From NCBI GenBank assembly GCA_963786225.1, contig CAWAYQ010000030.1, forward strand, positions 12,264 to 76,263: a stretch of 64,000 nt of DNA, given 5' to 3'. The notes below the pieces were generated by a model. It searched no databases and was not told the origin of the DNA. It was given only the letters and a program-made list of their open reading frames with translations. Source of the stretch: Flaviflagellibacter sp963786225 (GTDB lineage: Bacteria > Pseudomonadota > Alphaproteobacteria > Rhizobiales > Methylopilaceae). Made by a program: the position numbers and the translations under genes. Below, in pieces: positions 37,580 through 47,830 of the stretch (position 1 is its first letter; every line of letters starts with the position of its first letter).

Positions 37580-38757
37580 ATGAGCGTTGTACTGACAGGT
37601 GCGTGGAATTACCCGACCCGCGTTCTGACCGGCCCCGGCCGCATTTCCGAACTCGCTGACGCGTGCAAGACGGCGGGCATCACCCGTCCGCTGATCGTGA
37701 CCGACAAGGGTCTCGCCGACGGTCCGGTGGTCGCAACCGCGGTCAAAGTCTGAAAGACGCGGGCCTGACCGACAACGTCTTCTCCGACGTGAAGGGCAAT
37801 CCGACAGAAGCCAACCTCAATGCGGGCCTTGCCGCCTACAAGGCCGGCAAGCATGACGGCGTCATCGCCTTCGGCGGCGGCTCGGCGCTCGATGTCGGCA
37901 AGCTCGTCGCCTTCATGGCCGGACAGACGCGCCCGGTCTGGGATTTCGAGGATGTCGGCGATTGGTACACGCGCGCGGATGCATCCGCGATCGCGCCGAT
38001 CGTCGCCGTTCCGACCACGGCCGGAACGGGCTCGGAGGTCGGCCGCGCGGCGGTGCTGACCAATGAGAAGACGCACGAGAAGAAGATCATCTTCCATCCG
38101 CTGCTTCTGCCGAAGGTCGTGATCGCCGATCCGGAACTCTCGGTCGGCCTGCCGCCGTTCCTCACCTCCGGCACCGGTTTCGACGCGCTTGCCCATTGCA
38201 TCGAGGCCTATTGCGCGCCGGGGTTCCACCCGATGGCCGACGGCATCGCTCTGGAAGGCATCCGGCTGATCGCCGAATACCTGCCGCGTGCCTACAAGGA
38301 CGGCAAGGACATCGAAGCGCGCTCGCGCATGCTGGCCGCGGCGAGCATGGGTGCGGCGGCGTTCCAGAAGGGTCTCGGCGCGGTGCATTCCGTGTCGCAT
38401 CCGGTCGGCGCCTTCTTCGATACCCATCACGGCCTGACCAACGGCGTCATGCTGCCTTACGTGCTGGCGTTCAACCGCGCGGCCGTCGAGGATCGCATGG
38501 CGCTTGTCGCCCGCGTTCTCGATCTGAAGACGCCGGGCTTCGACGGCGTGATGGAATGGCTGCTCGCATTCCGTAAACAGCTCGGCGTGCCGCATACACT
38601 CGCCGATCTCGGTGTCGGCGAGGACAAGATCGCGGAGCTGGCCGAACATGCCGAGCGCGATCCGTCGACCGGCGGCAATCCGGTGCCGATGAAGGCGAAG
38701 GATTTCGAGGTCCTGATCCGCGCCGCGATCCGGGGCGATCTCGGAGGCAGGCCGTGA
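37580..38757 (+). CDS. iron-containing alcohol dehydrogenase of the amine cluster (frameshifted)
   Basis: The N-terminus from ATG 37580 (WNYPTRVLTGPGRISELADA) is in one frame; a shift near 37750 joins LKDAGLTDNVFSDVKGNP and the intact remainder. The NAD-binding GGGSALDVGK, VPTTAGTGSEVG and the metal-binding TGFDALAHCIEAY, GLGAVHSVSHPVGAFFDTHHG motifs are all present, so the enzyme should bind Fe or another divalent ion. It likely oxidises the hydroxyl group of the gamma-glutamylated amino alcohol. The stop overlaps the GTG of the amidotransferase gene. Confidence 0.87.
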
Positions 38758-39626
38758 CACGCGCGCCGCGTCTTCTGGTCGTCGAGGGCAATACGCCGAA
38801 AGCGCGCGCCCGGCAGGCCGAGTACACCGGGCAGAGCTACAGCGAAGCCTATTCGGATGTGCTGCGCGGCATCGCGCCGGATGCGGTGGTCGATATCTGC
38901 TTTCCGACGGACGAGGGCGCGAATATCCCGGATGTCGGCGGCATCGAAGGCTATGACGGCATCGCCATCACCGGCTCCTCCCTCAATCTCTACAAGGCGG
39001 AGCCGGAGAGCCTGAAGCAGGTCGAACTGGTGCGGTCCATCTTCGAGACCGGCGTGCCGATCTTCGGCTCGTGCTGGGGCCTGCAGGTCGGCGCGGTCGC
39101 GGCGGGCGGCACGGTGGTCAAGTCCAGGAACGGCCGCGAGATCGGCCTTGCGCGCAAGATCACGTTGACGGAGGAGGGGCGCGCCCATGACCTCCATGCG
39201 GGGAAGGGACCCGAGTTTCGATGCGCCCGCCGTCCATACGGACGAGGTCGGCGAGAAGCCGAAGGGCATGATCGTGACCGCGACGAACGCCCATTCCGAA
39301 GTTCAGGCCGCCGAGATCGTGCATGGCAAGAGCACGTTGTGGGGCGTGCAGTACCATCCGGAATTCAACGCTCGACGAGATGGCCGGGATCATGTCGCGC
39401 TACGGCAAGACCCTGGTGGAGGAGGGACCGTTCCGCAGTCTCGACGAGTTGAACAGCCATACCGCCGATCTGAAGGCGCTGCAGGACGGATCCGTCGCGC
39501 ACCGACATCGCCTGGCGCCTCGGCTACGATTCCGACGTGCTGGAACCCGCGCGCCGCCTGACGGAAATCCGCAACTGGATCCAGCGTCTGGTCCTGCCGC
39601 TGATGAGCAAGAGGGGCAGGGCCTGA
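38754..39626 (+). CDS. class I glutamine amidotransferase-like gamma-glutamyl hydrolase (three frameshifts)
   Basis: GTG 38754 overlaps the alcohol dehydrogenase stop. The first frame holds the nucleophile in IFGSCWGLQVGAVAAGG. Shifts near 39203, 39370 and 39497 connect DPSFDAPAVHTDEVGEKP, LWGVQYHPEFN (catalytic His), DEMAGIMSRYGKTLVEEGPF and TDIAWRLGYDSDVLEPARR; TGA at 39624. The full protein is about 290 residues. Class I amidotransferase domains can remove gamma-glutamyl groups, as IpuF does in isopropylamine catabolism. Here it would release glutamate and the oxidised amine (inference). Confidence 0.8.
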
Positions 39627-39647
39627 ACCGTCAGGCCTGTCGCGCGC

Positions 39648-40269
39648 GTGAAGAAGCTCCGGCTCGCGATCTTCGACTTCGACGGAACGCTCGCGGACTC
39701 GTTTCCGTGGTTCAGCAGCGTGCTCAATGAGATCGCGCGCCGGCACGGCTTTCGCGAAATCGACGGCGCGGAAGCGGCAGCCCTGCGCAGCCTCGGCACG
39801 CGCGAAATTCTGAAAGCGCTGAAGGTGCCGCTCTGGAAAGTCCCGGCGATCGCGCGCGACATGCGGGCGATGAAGCTGGAGGCGAACATCCCGTCTTCGA
39901 AGGCGCGCCCGCGGCCTTGCGCCATCTCTCGACAACGGCATTGCGCTTGCGATCGTCAGTTCGGACGGCGAACAGAGCATCCGCCGGACCCTCGGCCCCG
40001 GCACTGCGTCTCTCATCGGCCATTATTATTGCGGAGCCTCGCTGTACGGGAAGGCACGCAAGATCCGGCAGGCCGCGAAGGCGGCAGGCGTGCCGGTCGC
40101 GGATGCGATCTATATCGGCGATGAAACGCGCGATGCGGCCGCCGCGCGGGAAGCCGGAACGCGTTTCGCGGCCGTGACCTGGGGCTATGCGGCGCGCGAG
40201 GCGCTTCTGGCCTGCAAGCCGGACATGGTTCTCGAAGGGATCGCCGATATAGCAAGGATCAGCGTGTAA
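39648..40269 (+). CDS. HAD-family phosphatase, phosphoglycolate-phosphatase-like (frameshifted)
   Basis: GTG 39648 starts MKKLRLAIFDFDGTLADSF with the catalytic DxDGT motif. The cap-domain part follows; a shift near 39895 leads to RHLSDNGIALAIVSSDGEQ (motif II Ser), YGKARKIRQAAK (motif III Lys) and DAIYIGDETRDAAAAREAG (motif IV acidic pair), ending at TAA 40267-40269. About 207 residues. The substrate is unknown; it may act on a phosphorylated side product, but the link with the amine cluster is only positional. Confidence 0.78.
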
Positions 40270-40465
40270 CTACCCCACAGGCCGATGCCCCATCGCGGCA
40301 TTCGAGGCGCGGTCCACGCCCTCTCCCTTGATGTCGTCCTTGGCGTGCTTTTGCGCCTGCACGCTCGTCGGTGCCGGACTTGGTGTCCGAAATGCTTTTT
40401 TCCCGCTCGCGCCGCGCATTGTCGGCGCTCGCCCCAGGAACCGGATTTTTCTCTTTGTCGGCCAT
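40270..40465 (-). CDS. small hydrophilic protein of unknown function (probably one frameshift)
   Basis: A strong ribosome site, GGAGGAAACC, directly precedes ATG 40465. The product begins MADKEKNPVPGASADNARR and is very polar. Near 40370 the frame that keeps natural composition changes, giving SVQAQKHAKDDIKGEGVD and a TAG at 40270-40272; the total is about 64 residues. Without the shift the frame becomes arginine-rich and unnatural. I do not recognise the family. Confidence 0.5.
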
Positions 40466-40584
40466 GGTTTCCTCCTGTGCGGGGGTCAACCGGCCGGAGG
40501 CTGTCACAGTTCCGAAAGGTGAGGGGAGTAGCCTTGTTCCCGCCATCCATCCAGCCGTAAACTCTCGGAAGTGCGGAGGACTTT

Positions 40585-41583
40585 ATGCAGCTTGGAATGA
40601 TCGGCCTGGGACGGATGGGCGCGAACATCGTGCGCCGTCTGCTCGCCACCGGCCACAGCGCCGTCGTCTATGACCGCAACTCCGACACGGTGAACCTGCT
40701 CACAAAGGAAGGCGCGGCGGGCTCGACCGGCCTCAAGGATTTCGTCGCCAAGCTGGAAAAGCCGCGCGCCGTCTGGGTGATGGTCCCGGCCGGGCCGCTG
40801 ACCGAAGGCGTGATCGACGAACTCAGCCTTTTGCTGGAACCGGGCGATACGATCATCGACGGCGGCAACACGTTCTGGAAAGACGACATCCGCCGCGCCA
40901 AGGCGCTCAAGATGAAAGGCATCCACTATGTCGATGCCGGCACGTCCGGCGGCATCTGGGGCGTCGAGCGCGGCTATTGCCTGATGATCGGCGGCGAGAA
41001 AGAGGTCGTCGAGCGGCTCGACCCGATCTTCTTCGCGCTCGCGCCGGGCCATGGCGAGATTCCGCGCACCGCCGGCCGCACGGGCAAGCACGCCCGCTCC
41101 GAAGAGGGCTACATCCATGCCGGGCCCGTCGGCGCCGGGCATTTCGTGAAGATGATCCACAACGGCATCGAATACGGCCTGATGCAGGCCTATGCCGAAG
41201 GCTTCGACATTCTGAAGAACGCGAACTCCGACAGGCTGCCGGAAGACGAGCGTATCGACATCAACATCACCGAAGTCGCCGAAGTCTGGCGGCGCGGCAG
41301 CGTCGTTACGTCGTGGCTGCTCGATCTCACGGCCGCCGCTTTGATGGAAGAAGGCGATCTCGGTTCCTATTCCGGCTATGTCGACGACAGCGGCGAAGGG
41401 CGCTGGACCGTGCAGGCGGCGATCGCCGAGGCGGTTCCCGCCGAAGTCCTGACCTCGGCGCTCTACGCCCGCTTCCGCTCCCGCCAGGAGCACACCTTCG
41501 CCGAGAAGGTCCTGTCAGCGATGCGCAAGGGCTTCGGCGGTCATCTCGAACCCAAAGTGCCGCCACCCGATGTCGATAAGTGA
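40585..41583 (+). CDS. gnd: 6-phosphogluconate dehydrogenase, short decarboxylating form
   Basis: A GGAGGAC ribosome site precedes ATG 40585. The 332-residue protein has a Rossmann domain (MIGLGRMGANIVRRLL), the catalytic region DGGNTFWKDD, DAGTSGGIWGVERGYCLMIGG, and VGAGHFVKMIHNGIEYGLMQAYAEG. The length fits the NAD-preferring GntZ/YqeC branch rather than the 470-residue NADP enzyme. It oxidises 6-phosphogluconate to ribulose 5-phosphate. Its end overlaps the zwf start by 14 bases. Confidence 0.95.
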   Translation: MQLGMIGLGRMGANIVRRLLATGHSAVVYDRNSDTVNLLTKEGAAGSTGLKDFVAKLEKPRAVWVMVPAGPLTEGVIDELSLLLEPGDTIIDGGNTFWKDDIRRAKALKMKGIHYVDAGTSGGIWGVERGYCLMIGGEKEVVERLDPIFFALAPGHGEIPRTAGRTGKHARSEEGYIHAGPVGAGHFVKMIHNGIEYGLMQAYAEGFDILKNANSDRLPEDERIDINITEVAEVWRRGSVVTSWLLDLTAAALMEEGDLGSYSGYVDDSGEGRWTVQAAIAEAVPAEVLTSALYARFRSRQEHTFAEKVLSAMRKGFGGHLEPKVPPPDVDK

Positions 41584-43116
41584 AGCCCGAATAAAACCGC
41601 CGCCCGCCGCTCCATGCGCCTTCGTGATCTTCGGCGCATCGGGCGACCTTACGCGCCGGCTCCTGATCCCCGCGCTCTACAATCTCGCGGAAGCGGGACT
41701 GCTGTCGGACGGCTTCTGCATCATCGGCGTCGCGCGCGGCGACATCAAGGTCGAGGACTTCCGCGCCGGGCTGGAAAAGGGCCTGAACGAATTCGCGACG
41801 CAGAACGTCAATCCGATAACCGCCAAATGGCTGCTCTCCTGCGTCACCTATGTCGTGGGCGATGTCGACGACCCGGGGACCTATCAGAGATTGAAGGCCG
41901 AACTGGAGCGCGTCGAGGGCAGCGGACGCAGCCAGGGCAACCGGCTGTTTTACTGTGCGACCCCGCCGCAGGCCTTCGCACCGATCGCGCGCCGTCTCGG
42001 CGAAGCGGGCCTGTCGGAGCAGAAAAAGGGCGGGCCGTGGCGGCGTCTGATCGTCGAAAAGCCGTTTGGCACGAGCCTTGAGTCCGCCAGGGAACTGAAC
42101 CGGGTTCTGCTGAGCGTGCTCGACGAGGAGCAGATCTTCCGCATCGATCATTACCTCGGCAAGGAGACGGTGCAGAACATCCTGATCCTGCGCTTCGCCA
42201 ACGGCCTGTTCGAGCCGATCTGGAACAGAAACCATATCGACCATGTGCAGATCACCGTCGCCGAGACGGTCGATGTCGGTACGCGCGGCAAATTCTACGA
42301 TGCGACCGGCGCGCTCAGGGACATGGTGCCGAACCATCTGTTCCAGTTGCTCTCGCTTGTCGCGATGGAGCCGCCGGCGCGTTTCGACGCCAATTCCGTG
42401 CGCTCGGAAAAGGCCGAGGCGCTGGACTCCATCCGCATTCCGAGCGCCGGAAGAGGCGCTGAACGCGTTCCGTGCGCGCGCAATACCGCGCGGGCAAGAT
42501 CGGCGACCGCGACGTGACCGCCTACCGCAAATCGCCGGATGTCGCGCCCGGTTCGACCACCGAAACCTATGCGGCGCTGCGGCTCGAGATCGACAATTGG
42601 CGCTGGGCGGGGGTGCCGTTTTATCTCCGCACCGGCAAGGCGCTCGGCAAGCGCCGCTCCGAGATCGCGGTGAAGTTCAAGCAGGCCCCGGTCTCCATGT
42701 TCCGCAACATGAAGATGGAGGAGCTCGGCGAGAACCTGCTCGTCATCGCGGTTCAGCCGGACGAGGGCATCACGCTGCACTTCAACGCCAAGATCCCGGG
42801 GCCGAAGGTCGACATCGCGTCGGTCGGGATGAAGTTCGAGTACAAGGATTACTTCGAGGCCGCGCCGGCGACGGGTTACGAGACCCTGATCTACGATTGC
42901 ATGACCGGTGACGCGATCCTCTATCAGCGCGCCGACGGCGTCGAAGCCGGCTGGCGCGCGGTCGAACCCTTTCTCCAGGCCTGGGCGGCGGCGGGCGCGA
43001 AGGGCATCGAGACCTACGACGCCGGCAGCGAAGGCCCGGAGGAAGCCGATGCGCTGCTCGCGCGCGACGGGCGCCACTGGCGCAGCATCATCGATCCCGA
43101 TCCCAATACCCAATGA
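41570..43116 (+). CDS. zwf: glucose-6-phosphate dehydrogenase (frameshifted)
   Basis: The N-terminal frame has the NADP site FVIFGASGDLTRRLLIPALYNL, EKPFGTSLESA and the active-site signature RIDHYLGKE. A shift near 42450 (before EEALNAFRAQY) joins the C-terminal frame with RAGKIGDRDVTAYR, VPFYLRTGKALGKR and the final DPDPNTQ. About 515 residues in total. It makes 6-phosphogluconolactone for the Entner-Doudoroff and pentose phosphate pathways. It is coupled to gnd upstream and to pgl downstream by overlaps. Confidence 0.93.
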
Positions 43117-43824
43117 CTGGCGCCGAGCTGAAGGTTTTTCCGGACAAGGAGGCTCTGGCCTCGGCCGCGGCGGACTGGTTCGTCGAGCGCCTGCGCGAAA
43201 ATCCGGGCCGGATCGCAATCTGCATCACGGGCGGTTCGACGCCGGAAGGCATGTACCGGCAGCTCGCGGCGCGGCCTTTGCCCTGGGAGCGTATTCACGT
43301 GTTCTGGAGCGACGAGCGCTTCGTGCCGGAAGGCGATCCCCTGAGCAATGCGCGCATGGCGCGGCGGGCCATGCTCGATCACGTGCCGATCCCGTCCGCA
43401 CAGGTGCATCCGATCCCGACCGCCACGGCGGGGCCGGAGGAAAGCGCCGCAACTTTACGAGGCGGAGCTGAAACGCTTTTACGGCGCGGACACGCTCGAT
43501 CCGGCCCGGCCGCTGTTCGATCTCGTCCTGAACGGAATGGGCGATGACGGCCATACCGCCTCCTTGTTCCCCGGCTCTCCCGCGCTCGGAGAGCGGGAAC
43601 GCTGGGCCGTCGCCACCGAGGCCGGCATGGACCCGCGTGTGCCGCGCGTCACCCTGACTTTCCCCGTGCTCGAAAGCTGTCGCGCCTCGGCCTTCCTCGT
43701 CAGCGGCGAGGGCAAGAGGGAGACGCTGCAAAGGGTCTTGTCGGGCGAGGATCTGCCCGCCGCGCGCCTGAAGCCGCGAGGGCCGCTGACCTGGTTTGCC
43801 GATCACGCTGCTGCGGCAGCCTAA
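43113..43824 (+). CDS. pgl: 6-phosphogluconolactonase (frameshifted)
   Basis: ATG 43113 overlaps the zwf stop (ATGA). The first frame carries ITGGSTPEGMYRQLA and VFWSDERFVPEGDPLSN; a shift near 43447 joins YEAELKRFYG, FDLVLNGMGDDGHTASLFPGSP and RASAFLVSGEGKRE, the glucosamine-6-phosphate isomerase-like signatures of Pgl/DevB. About 237 residues. It hydrolyses 6-phosphogluconolactone in the same pathway as zwf and gnd. Confidence 0.92.
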
Positions 43825-43916
43825 CCGCCACGCTGGCCGGAGGGCGTGTCGGTGATCCCGGCCGGGGCATGGCCGCTATTGGACGTGAGGCCGCCTCGCG
43901 GGCTATCACAAAGCGC

Positions 43917-44624
43917 ATGCGAACCGCCGCGCCCTTCCTCCAGCTCGACCGGGTCTCTCTCGCCCGTGGCGGGCGGCCCCTGTTCGAGGATTTGTCCCTG
44001 AGCCTGACCGAGCGGCGCGTCGGCCTTGTCGGCGACAACGGCTCGGGCAAGAGCACGCTGCTCCGGCTGGCGGCCGGGCTGCTTCAGCCGGATGCGGGCG
44101 AGGTGCGGGTCGCCGGGCGGCCGGTCCGGGACGAGCGGCCGAACACCGGTTTCCTGTTCCAGAATCCGGACCATCAGATTCTCTTTCCGACGGTCGGCGA
44201 GGAGGTGGCGTTCGGCCTTATCGAGGACGGCATGGACGCATCGAGCGCCAATGCGCAGGCGTGCCGGATCCTGGCCGAACACGGTTGCGGCGGCTGGGAA
44301 AAGCGCGCCGTCCACGAGCTTTCGGAAGGCCAGAAGCAGCTGGTCTGCCTCATCGCCGTTCTGGCCAACGGGCCGGACGTGCTGCTGCTCGACGAACCGT
44401 TCTCGAGTCTCGATCTGCCGACACGCTACGATCTTCGCGAGCGGATGCGGGCGCTGAAGCAAAACATTATCATGGCAAGCCACGACATTGACCTGCTGTC
44501 GGAATTCGATCGCGTGATATGGCTGGAAAACGGCCGGATACGCGGCGACGGGGCTCCCGAATCCGTTCTCGCGGCGTATGAATCCAAAGCCCGCATGGGT
44601 GCGGACAAGGCCAAGAGCGCATGA
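43917..44624 (+). CDS. bioM: biotin ECF transporter ATPase BioM
   Basis: From ATG 43917 (an upstream in-frame ATG at 43869 is less likely) the 235-residue protein is an ABC ATPase with Walker A GDNGSGKST, Q-loop GFLFQNPDHQILFPTVGEEVAFG (the CbiO/EcfA signature), LSEGQKQLVCLIAVL and Walker B VLLLDEPFSSLDLPT. It powers vitamin uptake with BioN and BioY. Its stop overlaps bioN (ATGA). Confidence 0.9.
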   Translation: MRTAAPFLQLDRVSLARGGRPLFEDLSLSLTERRVGLVGDNGSGKSTLLRLAAGLLQPDAGEVRVAGRPVRDERPNTGFLFQNPDHQILFPTVGEEVAFGLIEDGMDASSANAQACRILAEHGCGGWEKRAVHELSEGQKQLVCLIAVLANGPDVLLLDEPFSSLDLPTRYDLRERMRALKQNIIMASHDIDLLSEFDRVIWLENGRIRGDGAPESVLAAYESKARMGADKAKSA

Positions 44625-45233
44625 TCTCCGGCTATCTGGCACGAGACACCTGGCTGCACCGCGTTCCGGCGGGAACAAAGCTCATCGCGCTTGCGGCGGT
44701 GAGCCTCGCCGTTCTGCCGGTCGAGGACTGGCGGCTTCTGACCGTCGGGCCTCTGTCTCGTCCTCGTTCTGTTCGCGAGCCTTGGGCCGGACGCGCTGAA
44801 GCGGCTTTCGGCGCTGAAGACCTTCGCGCCCTTGCTCGTGATCATCTTCGTTCTGCACGGCCTGACCGGCGACTGGGCGGCGGGCGCGAGCGCGGTCGCG
44901 CGGCTTGTGATGATGGTGCTGCTGGCCGACCTCGTCAGCATGACGACGACCATGCAGGACATGATGCAGGCTTTGATGCCGCTGCTTCGGCTGCTTCGCC
45001 CGCTGGGCGTCAATCCGAAAAAGCTCTCGCTTGCGGTGTCGCTCGCGATCCGCTTCGTGCCCGTGTTCGCCGCCAACTGGCAGGCGCGCGCCGAGGCCTG
45101 GCGGGCGCGCACCGGACGCAGGGCGTCATGGCGGCTGATCGGGCCGTTCCTGGCCGAGACGCTCAGAATGGCCGATCAGGTCGCGGAATCGCTCGATGCG
45201 CGCGGCTTCGCACACAAACGGCGCAGGGGCTGA
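44621..45233 (+). CDS. bioN: biotin ECF transporter transmembrane protein BioN (frameshifted)
   Basis: The EcfT-type protein starts MISGYLARDTWLHRVPAGTKLIAL; a shift near 44755 restores the frame that holds FASLGPDALKRLSALKTFAPLLV, LVSMTTTMQDMMQALMPLLRLL and the coupling motif AEAWRARTGRR with LDARGF near the end. About 204 residues with four to five helices. It links BioM to the BioY substrate-binding component. ATG of the first bioY follows the stop by one base. Confidence 0.85.
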
Positions 45234-45234
45234 G

Positions 45235-45784
45235 ATGGTGCTTCGGGATACGGGGCTTATTCTGCTGTTTGCCGCGATCATCGCGGCTCTGGGCCTCGTG
45301 CCCAGGATCGATCTGCCGATGCTGGGCGGTGTGCCGATCACGGCGCAGGGCATGGGCGTCACGCTCGCGGGCGTGATGATCGGCGCGCGGCGCGGCGCGC
45401 TGGCGGCGGCGGTGTTTCTGGTCGCGGTCGCCTGCGGCCTGCCGCTTCTGGCCGGAGGCCGCGGCGGGATCGATGTCTTCACGGGCCCGACCGCCGGCTT
45501 CCTGTTCGGCTTCGTGCCGGCCGCGTTTATCACGGGTGGCTCTGTTCGCGGCGTTCGCCGGACGTATGGGCGTGTTCCTCGCGGCATTGATCGCGGCTTT
45601 CATCGGCGGTTATGTCGTGTTGAACCTGATCGGCATTCCCGTCATGGCCTGGATCACCGACAAGACGGTGCGCGAGGCGGTGACGGTGGCAACCGGCCTG
45701 TTGCCGGGAGGCGCGGTCAAGGCGCTGGTGACGGCGATCATCGCCTATCTCGCCACCGGACTGGAGCCGCTCGGGCGGCGCTGA
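45235..45784 (+). CDS. bioY: biotin-binding S-component BioY, first copy (frameshifted)
   Basis: The membrane protein starts at ATG 45235 and has the BioY signatures GGVPITAQGMGVTLAGVMIG, LLAGGRGGIDVFTGPTAGF and FGFVPAAFITG; a shift near 45540 connects LFAAFAGRMGVFLAALIAAF, YVVLNLIGIPVMAW and the end GLEPLGRR at 45784. About 183 residues and six helices. It binds biotin with high affinity. A second similar gene follows directly. Confidence 0.87.
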
Positions 45785-45795
45785 GGGAGACGCTC

Positions 45796-46347
45796 ATGAC
45801 AACGCGCGATCTTGTCCGCATCGCTTTGTTCGCGGCCGTCATCGGCGCGCTCGGGCTCTTGCCGAAATTCGACCTTCCGCTCGCGGGAGGGGTGCCGATC
45901 ACGGCACAACTGCTCGGCGTCATGCTGGCAGGCGTCTTTCTCGGCCCGCGCAACGGCGCGCTCGCAGTGCTGCTGTTTCTCTTCGTCGTTGCGCTCGGCG
46001 TGCCGCTTCTTGCGGGCGGGCGCGGCGGGCTGGGACCGTTCTACAGTCCTTCGGCCGGGTTCCTGATCGGCTTCGTGCCGGCCGCGTTCGTCACGGGGCT
46101 CGTGATGACGCAGCTCGACAAACTGCCGATCAGCCTGGCCGCGATCGCCGCCTCCATCACGTCGGCATCCTTGTCGATTATGGATTCGGCATTCCGGTTC
46201 TGGCCTGGAGCGCGAATATGAGTCTGGGGCAGGCCGCGGCGGCCAGCATTCTCTTCATCCCGGGCGATCTTCTCAAAGCGGTTCTGGCGGGCTTCGATGG
46301 CGCAGGCCGCGTATCGCGCCGCGCCTCAGTCCGTCTTCGGGCGCTGA
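45796..46347 (+). CDS. bioY: biotin-binding S-component BioY, second copy (two frameshifts)
   Basis: ATG 45796 starts MTTRDLVRIALFAAVIGALG with the same signatures (GGVPITAQLLGVMLAG, LLAGGRGGLGPFYSPSAGF). Shifts near 46160 and 46293 compensate: GILVDYGFGIPVLAWSANM, LGQAAAASILFIPGDLLKAV and MAQAAYRAAPQSVFGR, ending TGA at 46345-46347. About 183 residues. Tandem duplication gives two S-components for one BioMN module. The stop overlaps the next start (TGATG). Confidence 0.85.
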
Positions 46348-47830
46348 TGGGCATTACGCGGCCGATCGCGGAACATGCCCGGCGGCTTGCCCGGCGACAC
46401 CGCCTTCATGTTCGAGGGGCGGAAAACCACACGCCGCGATCTCGACCAGACCATCGCACGGCTCGCGGCCTTCCTTGCCGCGCGGACGCCGCGTGACGGC
46501 GCGGTCGCGCTCGATCTGCCGAACGGGCCCGCGCTCGCGGTCCTGTTCCTCGCGGCGGCGGCGGCGGGGCGCGATGCGCAGATCCTGGATTGCGACTGGC
46601 CGGTCGACACCGCACGTTCCGTCGTGACCACGCTCAATCCCGCGCTCGTCATCACGTCGCGCGCCGGCATTCACGACAAGGCGCTGATCGTGAACGGCGA
46701 GCCGTCCACGGAGGAGGTGGCGGCGGCGCTGGGCGCGCCGGCCGAGTTCCGCCGTGTCTCGGAGCCCGATCCCGAACTCATTTTCTACACCGGCTTCACC
46801 TCCGGCTCGACCGGCCTGCCGAAGGGGTTCCGCCGCACGCACCGTTCCTGGATCGCGAGCTTCGCGGGCGCGCAGGAAGAGTTCGGCATCGGCCCCGCGG
46901 ATTGCGTGTTCGCGCCGGGCCCGCTCAGTCATTCCATGCCACTTTACGCTTTGGCGAGCGCGCTGCACGCCGGGGCGAAATTCGCGCTGGTGCGCGGCTT
47001 CCAGGCGCATTCGGCGCTGCGCGCCATCAGCCGCCAACCGCATCACCGTTTTCTACACGGTGCCCGCGCAGCTCCTCCTGACCATCGAGGCGGCGGAGGC
47101 CGAAGGCACGGTGTGCCACGGCGTGCGCCTCATTCTGTGTTCGGGTTCGAAATGGCCGGTAAAGCTGACGCCGCGCCTGAAGAAGATATTTCCGCACGCG
47201 GTGTTCGCCGAGTTCTACGGCGCTTCGGAACTGAGCTTCATCACGCTCGCGCGGAGCGACGAGCGTGTGCCGAAGACATCCGTCGGCCGCGCCTTTCCGG
47301 GCGTCACCGTCAGCATTCGCAGCGCCGGCGGCAAGCGGGCCGCGACGGGCCGGACCGGCCTTGTCTTCGCCGAGAGCGCGCTTGTCTTTTCCGGCTATGC
47401 GGGCGGCGAGGGCGATATTATCCGGGCGGGCGAAGCGATGTCGGTCGGCGACCGGGGCTTTCTCGACAAGAACGGATTTCTGCATCTCGCCGGGCGTACA
47501 GACCGGCTGGTGATTTCATCCGGCCGCAACATCCAGCCCGAAGAAGTGGAAGCGGTGCTCGATCGTCATCCCGCGGTGCTGGCTTCGGCGGTGTTCGGCG
47601 TGGAGGACGCCAAGCGCGGCGAGCGCCTTGTTGCGATGGTGCGGTTGAAGGAGGGCAAAAATCCCGCCGCATCCGACCTTGCGCAGCATCTGCGCAAAGT
47701 CCTGCCCGCCTACAAAGTGCCGGGGCGTTTCGCGAAGATAGACGAGTGGCCGGCGACGCGCCTCGGCAAGACCGATTACGCGAAAGTCCGGAAGCTGTGG
47801 GACGACGAAGCCTGCGAGGCGCTGGAGTGA
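46347..47830 (+). CDS. acyl-CoA synthetase in the biotin cluster (two frameshifts)
   Basis: ATG 46347 overlaps the bioY stop. After a shift near 46385 the frame reads GDTAFMFEGRKTTRRDLD and the AMP-binding motif FYTGFTSGSTGLPKG; after another near 47035 it reads ITVFYTVPAQLLLTIEAAEA, FAEFYGASELSFIT, GDRGFLDKNGFLHLAGRTD and the C-terminal catalytic Lys region ATRLGKTDYAKV. About 494 residues. The closest context is Bacillus YhfT, a ligase in the BirA-controlled bioY-yhfTS operon. A pimeloyl or other acyl chain for biotin precursors is a possible substrate (inference). Confidence 0.85.
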
